DNA of 13,558 nt from an uncultured Verrucomicrobiota bacterium. GTDB lineage: Bacteria > Verrucomicrobiota > Verrucomicrobiia > Limisphaerales > JADLHS01. The DNA is taken from positions 1 through 13,558 of the forward strand of contig CALAYC010000210.1 in NCBI GenBank assembly GCA_937894935.1, written 5' to 3'. Below the pieces are notes generated by a model, which was not told the DNA's origin, made no database searches, and worked only from the letters and a program-made list of their open reading frames with translations. The position numbers were made by a program, and so were the translations under genes. The number at the start of each line of letters is the position of its first letter. The first letter of the stretch is position 1. This document shows, piece by piece, positions 1 to 7,560 of the stretch.

Positions 1-2
1 GT

Positions 3-1112
3 TATTCCGTGGACATTGCGCAACTGGGCGACAACGCACGTCCGGGTTACGAATTTCACTTTTTCTTCGTTCCCGGCACTCCTGCCCTTGATCGCAGCGA
101 TCCCGATTGGCACGAGCCGAATGTGATCCGCTGGGATATCGGCAACAACGCCGACGGTAGCGCGTACTCGACCTTCCGCTATAAAACAAACGCTCCAGAC
201 GACAACGGTGTTTTTTATAGCGCGGGCCAATTGGGTGGCCCCGGCAGCGCCACCAGCTCTGGCACTTGGACCATTACGTTCAACAACGACACCAACGTTA
301 CCATGACGTCGTCCGACGGGACGATCCTCGCCACGAATATCCCTGCGGACGTGGCGGCTCTATTCGCGAATCCGCTTCGAGTTTACGCTGGCACCGTGCC
401 GGGTGATCCTAGCCGCGTCGGTCAAATGGCAGTAGTAAACAGCCTTAGCATCCAAGGTGCGCCGAGCGCTCCAAATCTAAACTCGCAATTTATTGATCAG
501 CCTCTGAATTATAGCGACTGGACCAATAATGCGGCCAGTGCGACCGGCGTACAGTCCTTCTCTACTTCCGTGCGCCATTGGCTGCAGTGGACGCTACCAG
601 CATTAGGATTCTCGCCACAGATTGCAGGCAGCGTCACGGGGCCATGGTCGAATCCGAAGCTTAGTGGTTTCGATGGCGGCGGAATGCGGCGAGTCCTTGT
701 TAGTTCGACGAATTTACCAGTCGGCAACAGCGCCTTCTTCCGATTAGTGCAGCGGAATACTGCGGCAACGAAACTGCAGGTCCTCTTGCCGGGCGAAACG
801 AACGATCCAGATTCTCCCAATGGAAAGACCGGTACCCCCTTGACGGCTGCAGTGGGTGTCGAGACGCCATTTACTATCCACTCTGTGGATAATGATTGGT
901 TCATACGCAACACCTCAACAAACATGATCCGGCTATCAGTCACGCCAGAAGATCCTCTCGGGATAGTTGATGACGACGCGCCTATAACCAGTGGGACCGC
1001 GAGTATCCTGATTCTCTTTGGCACCCCTGGCAACTACACGATTACGGCCACCGATATAACCGACGGCACTCTTTTACCAGGAACGAGTGCGACAATTACG
1101 GTCACCCCGTAA
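3..1112 (+). CDS. Secreted modular beta-sandwich / Ig-like protein (5' truncated)
   Basis: The reading frame is open from the window edge (position 3) to a TAA at 1110-1112, so the N-terminus, including any signal peptide, is missing; the GTG at 9 is probably internal. About 370 residues are visible. The first ~150 are rich in Gly, Asn, Thr and Ser in alternating strands, like a concanavalin/LamG-type jelly roll. Residues ~190-250 (from the GTG) form a module ending in FFRL, which recurs in secreted Verrucomicrobia proteins. Residues ~255-367 resemble a bacterial Ig-like repeat: a VDNDWF segment, NTSTN, then a GTPGNYTITATD strand and a TSATITV end. There is no catalytic motif. It is probably an extracellular or surface-exposed binding protein. 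No PEP-CTERM or other sorting tail follows the last strand. The family is inferred from pattern only and the function is unknown. Confidence 0.7.
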   Translation, partial: YSVDIAQLGDNARPGYEFHFFFVPGTPALDRSDPDWHEPNVIRWDIGNNADGSAYSTFRYKTNAPDDNGVFYSAGQLGGPGSATSSGTWTITFNNDTNVTMTSSDGTILATNIPADVAALFANPLRVYAGTVPGDPSRVGQMAVVNSLSIQGAPSAPNLNSQFIDQPLNYSDWTNNAASATGVQSFSTSVRHWLQWTLPALGFSPQIAGSVTGPWSNPKLSGFDGGGMRRVLVSSTNLPVGNSAFFRLVQRNTAATKLQVLLPGETNDPDSPNGKTGTPLTAAVGVETPFTIHSVDNDWFIRNTSTNMIRLSVTPEDPLGIVDDDAPITSGTASILILFGTPGNYTITATDITDGTLLPGTSATITVTP

Positions 1113-1132
1113 GAACCGGAATGGTATATTTC

Positions 1133-1164
1133 ACGGGCGCTGGGAAACCAGCGCCCGTTCTTTT
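1133..1164 (+). terminator. Intrinsic terminator, 11-bp perfect stem with GAAA loop
   Basis: A perfect 11-bp G+C-rich stem (1133-1143 paired with 1148-1158) closes a GAAA tetraloop (1144-1147) and is followed by TCTTTT (1159-1164). It starts 20 bases after the stop codon of the upstream secreted-protein gene. A G+C-rich stem, a stable GNRA loop and a U-rich tail are the classic rho-independent layout. It should separate that gene from the downstream pseudopilin gene. Confidence 0.9.
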
Positions 1165-1204
1165 CAGACTCAAAAGGAACGGCAGGTCTCCACGCCACGT
1201 CGCC

Positions 1205-1224
1205 CGTCATGGATTTTCATGACG
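1205..1224. promoter_or_regulatory. Perfect 7-bp dyad upstream of pseudopilin gene (possible operator)
   Basis: CGTCATG (1205-1211) and CATGACG (1218-1224) form a perfect 7-bp inverted repeat around a 6-base spacer, GATTTT. Its right edge is 46 bases before the ATG at 1271. It has no U-tract, so it is not a terminator. The symmetry, size and position would suit a dimeric regulator site near the -35 region of the pseudopilin promoter. I could not identify a convincing -35/-10 pair, so the regulatory role is inference. Confidence 0.3.
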
Positions 1225-1270
1225 TGTCACCCTACCCATCGAAATGTTATCTTCAAATTAAGTTCATCCC

Positions 1271-2179
1271 ATGAAACGCGCATCTAAGCTGCCTCCAACT
1301 TCACCCGCATTTACTCTGATCGAGCTGTTGGTGGTAATTGCGATCATTGCGATTCTCGCCGCCATGTTGCTTCCAGCTCTCGCCAAAGCCAAAACCAAGG
1401 CGCAAGGAGTTCACTGCATGAACAACATGCGACAATTGACTCTCGCCTGGAAAATGTATCCGGATGACAACGACGATTTCTTCCCGCCCAACGATTATCC
1501 GTGGACTTCTGCTTTTAATAACGCTTACAAAAATTGGGTCGTCGGCAGCATGGATACCACTGATGCGTCACGCACTGATATCCTCGTGATGGAAGAATAT
1601 AGTGTCATCGCAAAATACACAAAAAACCCTACCATCTTTCGGTGCGCCGCCGACCGAAGCGTGCAGCGAGTGGGAACGACTCTGACTGGTAAAGGCAAAC
1701 CACGCACGCGCAGCATGTCGATGAACAGCGCCATTGGCACCGCATGGAATGACACCAGTGTGCCTGCAGGAAACAAAGGAAAGGTCCCGTTGGTCGGAGA
1801 CTTTCTTACCGGCTCGTATTCCACCGGTCAGACAACCTGGCGCAAGTACGCCAAATCCGCCGATCTCATCCGACCAGGGCCTTCCGATTTATGGGTGATG
1901 ATGGATGAATTTCCAGGGAGCATTAACGATGCGTCGATGGCGGTCATGGCCTGGGATGATCAAGTGCCCGCAGGCAGCGAGCGAATCATTGACTATCCTG
2001 CCAGCTACCACAACAAGGCCGGTGGTATCAGCTTTGCCGATGGCCATGCCGAAATCAAAAAGTGGCGTGATCCGCGCACGATGCCCGTGGATACCGGAGA
2101 ATTGGTGACCCTGAACGTCGCTTCGCCAGACAACGAAGACATCCGATGGCTCGGAATGCGCAGCTCAGCACGTCGTTAA
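1271..2179 (+). CDS. Type II secretion/type IV pilin-like protein with H-X9-DG C-terminus
   Basis: This 302-residue protein has a class III prepilin leader. Cleavage is expected after Ala13, leaving Phe at +1 and Glu18 at the conserved +5 position, followed by a ~24-residue hydrophobic helix (residues 14-37). The globular part has paired-Cys-type segments (Cys49, Cys125). It ends with the H-X9-DG motif: His247, nine residues, Asp257-Gly258, inside a SFADGHAE strand. This architecture matches the large family of pseudopilin-like proteins (DUF1559-like or H-X9-DG) that is greatly expanded in Verrucomicrobia, Lentisphaerae and Planctomycetes. These proteins should be processed by a prepilin peptidase and held at the inner membrane; their individual roles are mostly unknown. 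The ATG at 1271 is chosen because it places the leader correctly. No clear Shine-Dalgarno is seen. It is preceded by a terminator and followed by convergent genes, so it is probably monocistronic. Confidence 0.92.
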   Translation: MKRASKLPPTSPAFTLIELLVVIAIIAILAAMLLPALAKAKTKAQGVHCMNNMRQLTLAWKMYPDDNDDFFPPNDYPWTSAFNNAYKNWVVGSMDTTDASRTDILVMEEYSVIAKYTKNPTIFRCAADRSVQRVGTTLTGKGKPRTRSMSMNSAIGTAWNDTSVPAGNKGKVPLVGDFLTGSYSTGQTTWRKYAKSADLIRPGPSDLWVMMDEFPGSINDASMAVMAWDDQVPAGSERIIDYPASYHNKAGGISFADGHAEIKKWRDPRTMPVDTGELVTLNVASPDNEDIRWLGMRSSARR

Positions 2180-2290
2180 TCAGCACTCACGGATCTGCGG
2201 ATAGAATCAGTCAAAAACACCGCAGGCGTTTAATTTCGGGTTAATGCGAACGATCAATCTACTGATAGGCTAAGAGAAGTGCTGCCTGAA

Positions 2291-3259
2291 CTAGGATCGG
2301 TTCGGCTTGCCCCACATCCAACGCAGAATATCCGGCAAAATCGCACCGCCGTGATTGTCGGAGTGATTTCCGTCGCCCCACTCGTATTTGATGCGATAGC
2401 GCGGGCCGGGTGAGTTGGCGCGATCCGCTTTGGCGTTGGCGTATTGTAATGCAGAGAGGATCTGTTGATTGGCGAGAAACCAGTTGCCGTGGTCGTTATC
2501 AAGATCGTTGCTGCCGTCTTGAAGAAAGATTCTGATCGGCTTAATCGGGCTCTTGCGAATCAGCGTGGGATACAGATCGCCGCCGGGAATCATCGGTTGA
2601 CCGTCACGCGCCGGACGATACGCGATGGACGTGTAACTACCAATCATGCTGATAACGTTGCGGAATTCATCGGGGCGCTGCCACGCGACGGTGAACGCGC
2701 AGATTGCGCCGCTACTCGTGCCGCCAATTGCGCGCGCTTCCGGGTCTTTGGCCAGATTGTATTTCTTGCCGACTTCCGGAAGCATTTCTTCGCAGATAAA
2801 TCGCGCGTAATTGTCGTTGAGCGAATCATATTCGAAGGAGCGATTGTTCGGATTATTGCCGCGACCTTCCTCGTAAACTTCGCCGCGCTGGCCGGGTGTG
2901 ATGAAAATGCCGATAGTGACGGGGATTTCTTTTTTGGCGATGAGGTTTTCCAGAACCTGCGGCACACGCAACGCACCATTCGTTCGCACCGCGCGTTGAC
3001 CATCCTGGAACACCAACACGTTCGCGAGTTTGTCCGGTGTGTATTGAGCCGGCACATAAACCCAATATTGTCGCACCGTGTTCGTAAAAATCTGGCTGCG
3101 AAACAACATTGGCCCTTCGAGCGTTCCTTTCGGAACACCCGGTTGCGGCAAGGAATCCGGGCCGAGTTTGTATTCGCCCGGCTTGCGGTTGGTTTCTTGA
3201 GCGAATGCCGTCAGTGCGCAGAACACCAAGGCACACGAGAGGCGTGCGAGCATTTTCAT
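2291..3259 (-). CDS. Exported esterase, enterochelin-esterase-like alpha/beta hydrolase
   Basis: This 322-residue protein has a Sec signal peptide (residues 1-20, ending AFA before Gln21). The mature part is an alpha/beta hydrolase of the putative esterase (Fes/IroE, antigen-85-like; PF00756) type. The nucleophile elbow is GTSSG, with Ser182 as nucleophile. The acid is probably in the LQDGSNDLD segment (Asp248 or Asp252). The base is probably His299 in GDGNHSDNHGG, 17 residues before the conserved C-terminal Trp; His303 is the alternative. It follows the DUF1552 gene after a 19-bp gap and so is probably the last gene of that operon. The family acts on ester bonds from siderophores to feruloyl-sugar esters. 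The substrate here is unknown, though export and neighbours suggest a polymer-derived ester. A second in-frame ATG lies at codon 3. Confidence 0.88.
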   Translation of the reverse strand: MKMLARLSCALVFCALTAFAQETNRKPGEYKLGPDSLPQPGVPKGTLEGPMLFRSQIFTNTVRQYWVYVPAQYTPDKLANVLVFQDGQRAVRTNGALRVPQVLENLIAKKEIPVTIGIFITPGQRGEVYEEGRGNNPNNRSFEYDSLNDNYARFICEEMLPEVGKKYNLAKDPEARAIGGTSSGAICAFTVAWQRPDEFRNVISMIGSYTSIAYRPARDGQPMIPGGDLYPTLIRKSPIKPIRIFLQDGSNDLDNDHGNWFLANQQILSALQYANAKADRANSPGPRYRIKYEWGDGNHSDNHGGAILPDILRWMWGKPNRS

Positions 3260-3278
3260 ACTGGAGTTTGATTTTAAA

Positions 3279-4685
3279 TCAGACGTTCGTAAGGCGACCG
3301 GATGAATCGCCGAACCGTTCCAGCCCGCTTATGCCCATGCGATCGGCCATGCTCAGGAACAGGTTTGTCGCCGGCTTCGAACCGTAATTGACAAAGCGAC
3401 CAGGCGTTAACGTGCCGCCACCGTTACCTGCGAGTACAAGCGGCAGATTGGTGTGCGTATGACGATTGCCGTCGGCGTTGCCGCTGCCGTAAAGAATCAT
3501 GGAATTATCCAACAACGATTTACCATCCACGTCTTTCGTGTCGCGCAGTCGCTCAAGGAAACGCGCGAACTGCTTCGCGTACCAGAGATCAATGTCCGAG
3601 AGCTTCTGAATCCATTCCTGATTGTCGCGATGATGCGACAAATCATGATGGCCTTCCGGCACGCCGATTTCCGCGAAAGAACGATTACTGCCATCGTGCG
3701 CCAGCAATAACGTCGCGACGCGGGTGGAATCGGTTTCAAACGCCAACGCCAGCGTGTCGAACATCAGTTGAATATGTTCGGCGTAAGTCGGCGGAATGCC
3801 GGGCGGCGTATCGAGCGCAGGATCTTTCGGATTGCCGAGACGTTCGGCGCGTTCGATGCGCGTTTCCAATTCCCGCACCCCGGTAAGGTATTGATCCAGT
3901 TTGTCGCGGTCCCGGGCATTGAGCCGGCGTTGCATGTCTTGGGCGTCGGCAAGCACGAAATCGAGAATGGAACGTTGTTCCGCGCGACGGCGTGCGAGAG
4001 CGGCGGCGCGTTCGCCAGGACCACCGGCACCGAACAGGCGTTCAAACACCTGACGCGGATTCGCCTCGGGCGTCATCGGCGTGGTCGGCGAACTCCACGA
4101 CATGTTGAATTGATAGGCGCAGGAATAACCCGAATCGCACGCGCCGGTGTTGCGGCGCGCATCGCAGGTTAATTCGAGCGACGGCAAGCGGGTGAGATGT
4201 CCGATTTCGCGTGCGATGAGCTGATCAATCGAAATGCCCGCGCGCACATCGGTCGCACTTTTCTTCATGCGCACGCCGGTGAGGAACGTGCCATTAGCGC
4301 GCGCATGATCGCCCGCGCCGTCCGGACCGGCCGTTGCGTTGAGATGATCGAGTCCGCCGAGGACTTGAATGTATTGCCGGACGCTTTCAAGCGGTTGCAG
4401 CGTGCGACTCAGTTCGAAATCGGTTTCGCCGCCTTTCGGCCACCAGGTCGGTTGAATGGCGCCATTGGGGAAATAAATGAAAGCCGTGCGCAATGGCGCG
4501 CCGGTCGCTGTCGTAGCGAGTTGCTTCGCGCTGTCGCCGGCAAGATTGGCCAGCGAACGCATTGGAACGACTGATTCAAAAACCGGAAGAGCGATGCAGG
4601 CGCCGAGGCCACGCAAAAACTGGCGGCGCGCGAAAGCGTTGGGTTTCGGGGTGGCGAATTCCGATGAGGAGGTTTTTGTTTTCAT
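3279..4685 (-). CDS. DUF1552 protein with Tat signal
   Basis: This 468-residue protein begins with a twin-arginine signal: Arg20-Arg21 in ARRQFLRG, followed by a hydrophobic stretch (residues ~27-40). That predicts folded export through Tat, often linked to cofactor or metal loading in the cytoplasm. The body matches DUF1552, a family common in Planctomycetes and Verrucomicrobia and almost always next to DUF1592-family genes. Likely conserved features are three Cys (174, 183, 189), a His-rich PEGHHDLSHHRDN segment (344-355) and a GSGNADGNRHTHTNLP segment (400-415). The His/Asp clusters could bind metal, but this is inference. The start codon overlaps the stop of the upstream gene by four bases (ATGA, 4682-4685), so the two are translationally coupled and the protein products are likely partners. 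No enzymatic activity is firmly established for the family as far as I know. Confidence 0.93.
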   Translation of the reverse strand: MKTKTSSSEFATPKPNAFARRQFLRGLGACIALPVFESVVPMRSLANLAGDSAKQLATTATGAPLRTAFIYFPNGAIQPTWWPKGGETDFELSRTLQPLESVRQYIQVLGGLDHLNATAGPDGAGDHARANGTFLTGVRMKKSATDVRAGISIDQLIAREIGHLTRLPSLELTCDARRNTGACDSGYSCAYQFNMSWSSPTTPMTPEANPRQVFERLFGAGGPGERAAALARRRAEQRSILDFVLADAQDMQRRLNARDRDKLDQYLTGVRELETRIERAERLGNPKDPALDTPPGIPPTYAEHIQLMFDTLALAFETDSTRVATLLLAHDGSNRSFAEIGVPEGHHDLSHHRDNQEWIQKLSDIDLWYAKQFARFLERLRDTKDVDGKSLLDNSMILYGSGNADGNRHTHTNLPLVLAGNGGGTLTPGRFVNYGSKPATNLFLSMADRMGISGLERFGDSSGRLTNV

Positions 4686-7252
4686 GGTTTGCTTTTAGCG
4701 TCCGCAACCTGCTGCGGAGTTTTTAAGTCTTCAATTCGGCTTTGCTGCATCGCCCGCGTCTTTTGGAACGGCGCGGACTCCACCACTCCGGCAATCAGCG
4801 CGGACGCTTTTCCGCCTGAGGCCTCGAGGCGCGCTACGATTTGATCCAGCGTTTCAACATCGTGATATTCCATACCACGCCCCAAGGCGTAGGTTAACAG
4901 TTTTTCTGCAATTGTGTGATAGAATTCCTTGTAGTGATTTTTTACGAGGATGCGCTTGAGTTCGCGCACCGTAGTAAACTTTTCGCCGGTCAACAATTCG
5001 CCGGTAGCGTCAATGGGCTCTTGATACTCCTGCTCGCGCCACATGCCCATCGCGTTAAAGTTCTCAAACGCCAATCCCAGCGGGTCCATACGATTGTGGC
5101 ACGAGCGACAAAGCGCATCTTCGCGATGCGCGGCCAATGCTTCGCGCAACGACAGTTGGCCCTGCTTCTTACCGCGTGTCGCGTCTTCAAGCGGAGGAAC
5201 GTCCGGCGGCGGTGGCGGTGGTGGCGTGCCCAGAATATTTTCCAGAATAAACATCCCGCGCTTCACCGGCGAAGTGCGCGTGGGATTCGATGTCACACCA
5301 AGCATTGTGCCTTGCGTGAGGACGCCGCCACGCGGACTGTCGGGCGGGAGTTTGACCAACCGCATTTCGCGACCGCGCACATCCGGAATGCCATAATGCG
5401 CGGCGAGCCGTTCGTTTAAAAACGTGTAATCCGCATCCAACAACTCCAGCAAACTGCGGTCTTCGCGGATCAGGTATTCGAATGTCTTCTCCGTCTCCAA
5501 GCGCATTGCGACGCGCAATTCGCCGGTCATTTCGACGCGTGGCGGTTGATCGGCAGCCCGGCGGACTTTTGCCAGTGCGGCCTGCAGTTCCTTGTCTTCC
5601 TCTGGAGTCAGCTCGCGTTTGTTGCGCTCCCCGCGCAATTCGTAGAGACGACGGCGCGCATTTTCCAATTCCGCATCCGGCTGCTCTTCTCGGGCCAACA
5701 CAAACCGCGCTTCAATCGGAACCGTTTCGATGTCACGCGCGCGCAACCATTGTCCCACAAAATTCCGGACAAACGCTTCAGCCCGCCAGTCGTTCAACAT
5801 CCGTTGCACCTGTGCGCTAAGGTTCTTGCGTAACTGTCCGGCTTCAGCGAGGCGGAACAATTCATCGTCCGGCATCGAAGACCACAGGAAATAAGAAAGC
5901 CGCGAAGCGAGGGAATACTCATCGACGAACGGATACTTCGAACCGACCGGCGCGGGCTCAGCCTGTTCTTCGCGGAACAGAAATTTCGGCGACGCCAACA
6001 CCGCCACCATCGCCTGCGCGATGCCGCTCTCAAAAGTTTTTCCCGGTTGGTCATAGACCGATTCCGCCAGTGCGACGAGACGATTCATGGTGCGCTGCTC
6101 CGGTGGACGGCGATAGGCACGACGAACGAATGTTTCGAGCAACTCCCGCGCATAAGCGCGGCGAGCATCAACTTCCGTGGGGATCGGTTTAGGAAAATAC
6201 TTTTTGTAATCCTTCGTCCCCACCCAATGTTCAGGTGCTTTTGGACCGATCAATTTTACGGCAGTAATCTGCACCGCGAGCGAACGGGTTTGCTGCTGGT
6301 CGGGCGTCAACGGCTCGATTTCAAACGAAAGCTCGTGCTCACCGCGCGTCAGATTTACATCGAAGTCGTAGGTGAACGATTTGCCGCCCGCCCAACCAAA
6401 TTCCTCACGCTTCAATTCGTTTCCATCGAGCCGGGTGATCAACCGGCATTTGTTGTAATCGAACACGCCATCCACGAAACGTTCGTTCAGCACGAGGGCC
6501 AGAGACAACTGATACTCGCCGGCAATGTTCGCCTTGAAGGTATTGGAAACGATCGCCGGTTCGTAATAGGAAAGAATCAACTGATTGCGACGGTTGCGGG
6601 ATCGATCTTCGTTATCCTGGTCGCGACCGCGGAACTGACTCAGCGCAATCGTTTGTTCGCGCATGACAGCGGGAACAGTCGGAACCGCCTGCGCCACGAT
6701 TTGATTCGCCGCCTGAACATATTTTTCCAACAAGAGCGGCGGCAGTGTCAGAACGTCGCCCATGTTATCGAAACCATGGCCGGTGTCGTCGGGTGGAAAG
6801 ACATTCGCGACATCAAAATCCACGCCCATCAAATCGCGAATTGTATTGCGATACTCGACGCGATTGAGTCGCCGCAGCGTTACGCGTCCTGGGTCCGGAT
6901 CAACCGGATCGGCAGCAATGACGGAATGTTTTATCCACTGTTCGATCCGCTGTTTTTCTTCCGCGGTCGGTTGCGGCTTTTTTGCGGGCGGCATGAGACC
7001 GGCGCGAAGATTTTTCAACACCTGCAACCACAATTGCGGATGTTGCAGAACCTCCACATCGGACTCGAATTCATCAAACGCCACGTTGCCCTTGTTCGCG
7101 CCGTCGGCGTGGCAGTCATAACAATAATTCTCAATGAGCGGTCCAATGTCCTGCTTGTAAGCCTCCACACTCAACGTCACCGTCGCCGCGGCGGGATGGC
7201 AAAATGCAATCACCCCCAACAGCAGCAACGGTTTGGACCTAATCGCGAACAT
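4682..7252 (-). CDS. Planctomycete-type cytochrome / DUF1587-DUF1595-DUF1592-DUF1588-DUF1585 protein
   Basis: This 856-residue exported protein has a Sec signal at residues 1-23. An N-terminal cytochrome-c-like domain follows, with CYDCH (Cys44, Cys47, His48) and a likely distal Met87 in LMPPAKK. Next come DUF1587 (~124-190, VTLRRLNRVEYRNTIRD), a beta-rich carbohydrate-binding-like module (~225-335), DUF1595 (~362-425), DUF1592 (~435-620), DUF1588 (~640-740) and DUF1585 (to ~835). DUF1588 carries a second CxxCH (Cys715, Cys718, His719) after a seven-proline run (677-683), so the protein could hold two c-type hemes. It is probably a periplasmic redox protein whose partner is the coupled DUF1552 product. 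The beta-rich module hints at a polysaccharide substrate. A charged helical stretch at residues ~519-573 splits DUF1592. It is the first gene of the three-gene operon; the ATG at 7252 starts a sensible signal peptide. Confidence 0.93.
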   Translation of the reverse strand: MFAIRSKPLLLLGVIAFCHPAAATVTLSVEAYKQDIGPLIENYCYDCHADGANKGNVAFDEFESDVEVLQHPQLWLQVLKNLRAGLMPPAKKPQPTAEEKQRIEQWIKHSVIAADPVDPDPGRVTLRRLNRVEYRNTIRDLMGVDFDVANVFPPDDTGHGFDNMGDVLTLPPLLLEKYVQAANQIVAQAVPTVPAVMREQTIALSQFRGRDQDNEDRSRNRRNQLILSYYEPAIVSNTFKANIAGEYQLSLALVLNERFVDGVFDYNKCRLITRLDGNELKREEFGWAGGKSFTYDFDVNLTRGEHELSFEIEPLTPDQQQTRSLAVQITAVKLIGPKAPEHWVGTKDYKKYFPKPIPTEVDARRAYARELLETFVRRAYRRPPEQRTMNRLVALAESVYDQPGKTFESGIAQAMVAVLASPKFLFREEQAEPAPVGSKYPFVDEYSLASRLSYFLWSSMPDDELFRLAEAGQLRKNLSAQVQRMLNDWRAEAFVRNFVGQWLRARDIETVPIEARFVLAREEQPDAELENARRRLYELRGERNKRELTPEEDKELQAALAKVRRAADQPPRVEMTGELRVAMRLETEKTFEYLIREDRSLLELLDADYTFLNERLAAHYGIPDVRGREMRLVKLPPDSPRGGVLTQGTMLGVTSNPTRTSPVKRGMFILENILGTPPPPPPPDVPPLEDATRGKKQGQLSLREALAAHREDALCRSCHNRMDPLGLAFENFNAMGMWREQEYQEPIDATGELLTGEKFTTVRELKRILVKNHYKEFYHTIAEKLLTYALGRGMEYHDVETLDQIVARLEASGGKASALIAGVVESAPFQKTRAMQQSRIEDLKTPQQVADAKSKP

Positions 7253-7560
7253 GGATACTTAGATTAAAATAGTGGCGCGCGACATTTTTCCGCAGGCGAA
7301 CGCAACCAATAATGACGCTTCCCAATTGATTGCATTCAAGCCTTTTATTCGGGTTTCTGCGGCTATGGGATGCGAACCCTGTGGCAACACGGCAAGGATA
7401 CAACCATCTGAGTGTTATCGGCAGCCGCACGGATATGTTGACGCTCCACAGGATGAACCGCACGCGGAGCGAAAGGGCGACTACATTTCAAGCGGCTCGG
7501 TTTTCTGAACGACCAAACTGTGAATAAGTTTTTCGCACTACAGCTTGAACGAATTCGATA
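7253..7560. other. Divergent intergenic region, 308 bp
   Basis: This gap separates the start of the DUF1592-family gene (minus strand) from the receiver gene (plus strand), so it must hold the promoters of both. On the minus strand an A+T-rich TATTTTAAT lies ~15 bases before the ATG and could supply a -10, but no matching -35 is convincing. Small open frames cross the middle on both strands, without a recognisable protein, Shine-Dalgarno or conserved motif; I do not call them genes. The middle contains the tRNA-like or palindromic element listed separately. Confidence 0.6.
7358..7429 (-). repeat. 72-nt tRNA-like / degenerate palindromic element
   Basis: On the minus strand a perfect 7-bp inverted repeat (TGCGGCT / AGCCGCA, at 7423-7429 and 7358-7364) brackets 58 bases. 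Inside are a D-loop-like CTCAGATGGTT and a T-loop-like GGGTTCGCATCCC, placed five bases from the closing stem as in a tRNA. However, the T stem has only three pairs and positions 8-9 are GC instead of TA. No anticodon stem forms and no CCA follows. It could be a decayed tRNA-derived sequence, a member of a dispersed palindromic repeat family, or chance. It is not called as a functional tRNA. Confidence 0.3.

Noticed and set aside
1087..1287. 66-codon open frame spanning the terminator and the pseudopilin leader
   Set aside because: It runs through the strong terminator, overlaps both flanking genes and encodes no recognisable protein.
2215..2231. Hairpin between the convergent pseudopilin and esterase genes (possible shared terminator)
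   Set aside because: Only 4 + 2 base pairs with an internal mismatch and no proper U-tract; too weak to call.
6047..7267. 406-codon open frame on the plus strand, antisense to the DUF1592-family gene
   Set aside because: It mirrors a conserved coding region and has no recognisable protein motif; a composition shadow.
7358..7429. Functional tRNA on the minus strand
   Set aside because: Only the 7-bp acceptor-like stem and T-loop-like motif fit; the anticodon stem, the T8-A9 positions and CCA are absent and the T stem has three pairs.
7330..7527. Small plus-strand open frame (65 codons) in the divergent intergenic region
   Set aside because: No Shine-Dalgarno, no recognisable family, Arg/Thr-rich random-like composition, and overlap with the palindromic element.
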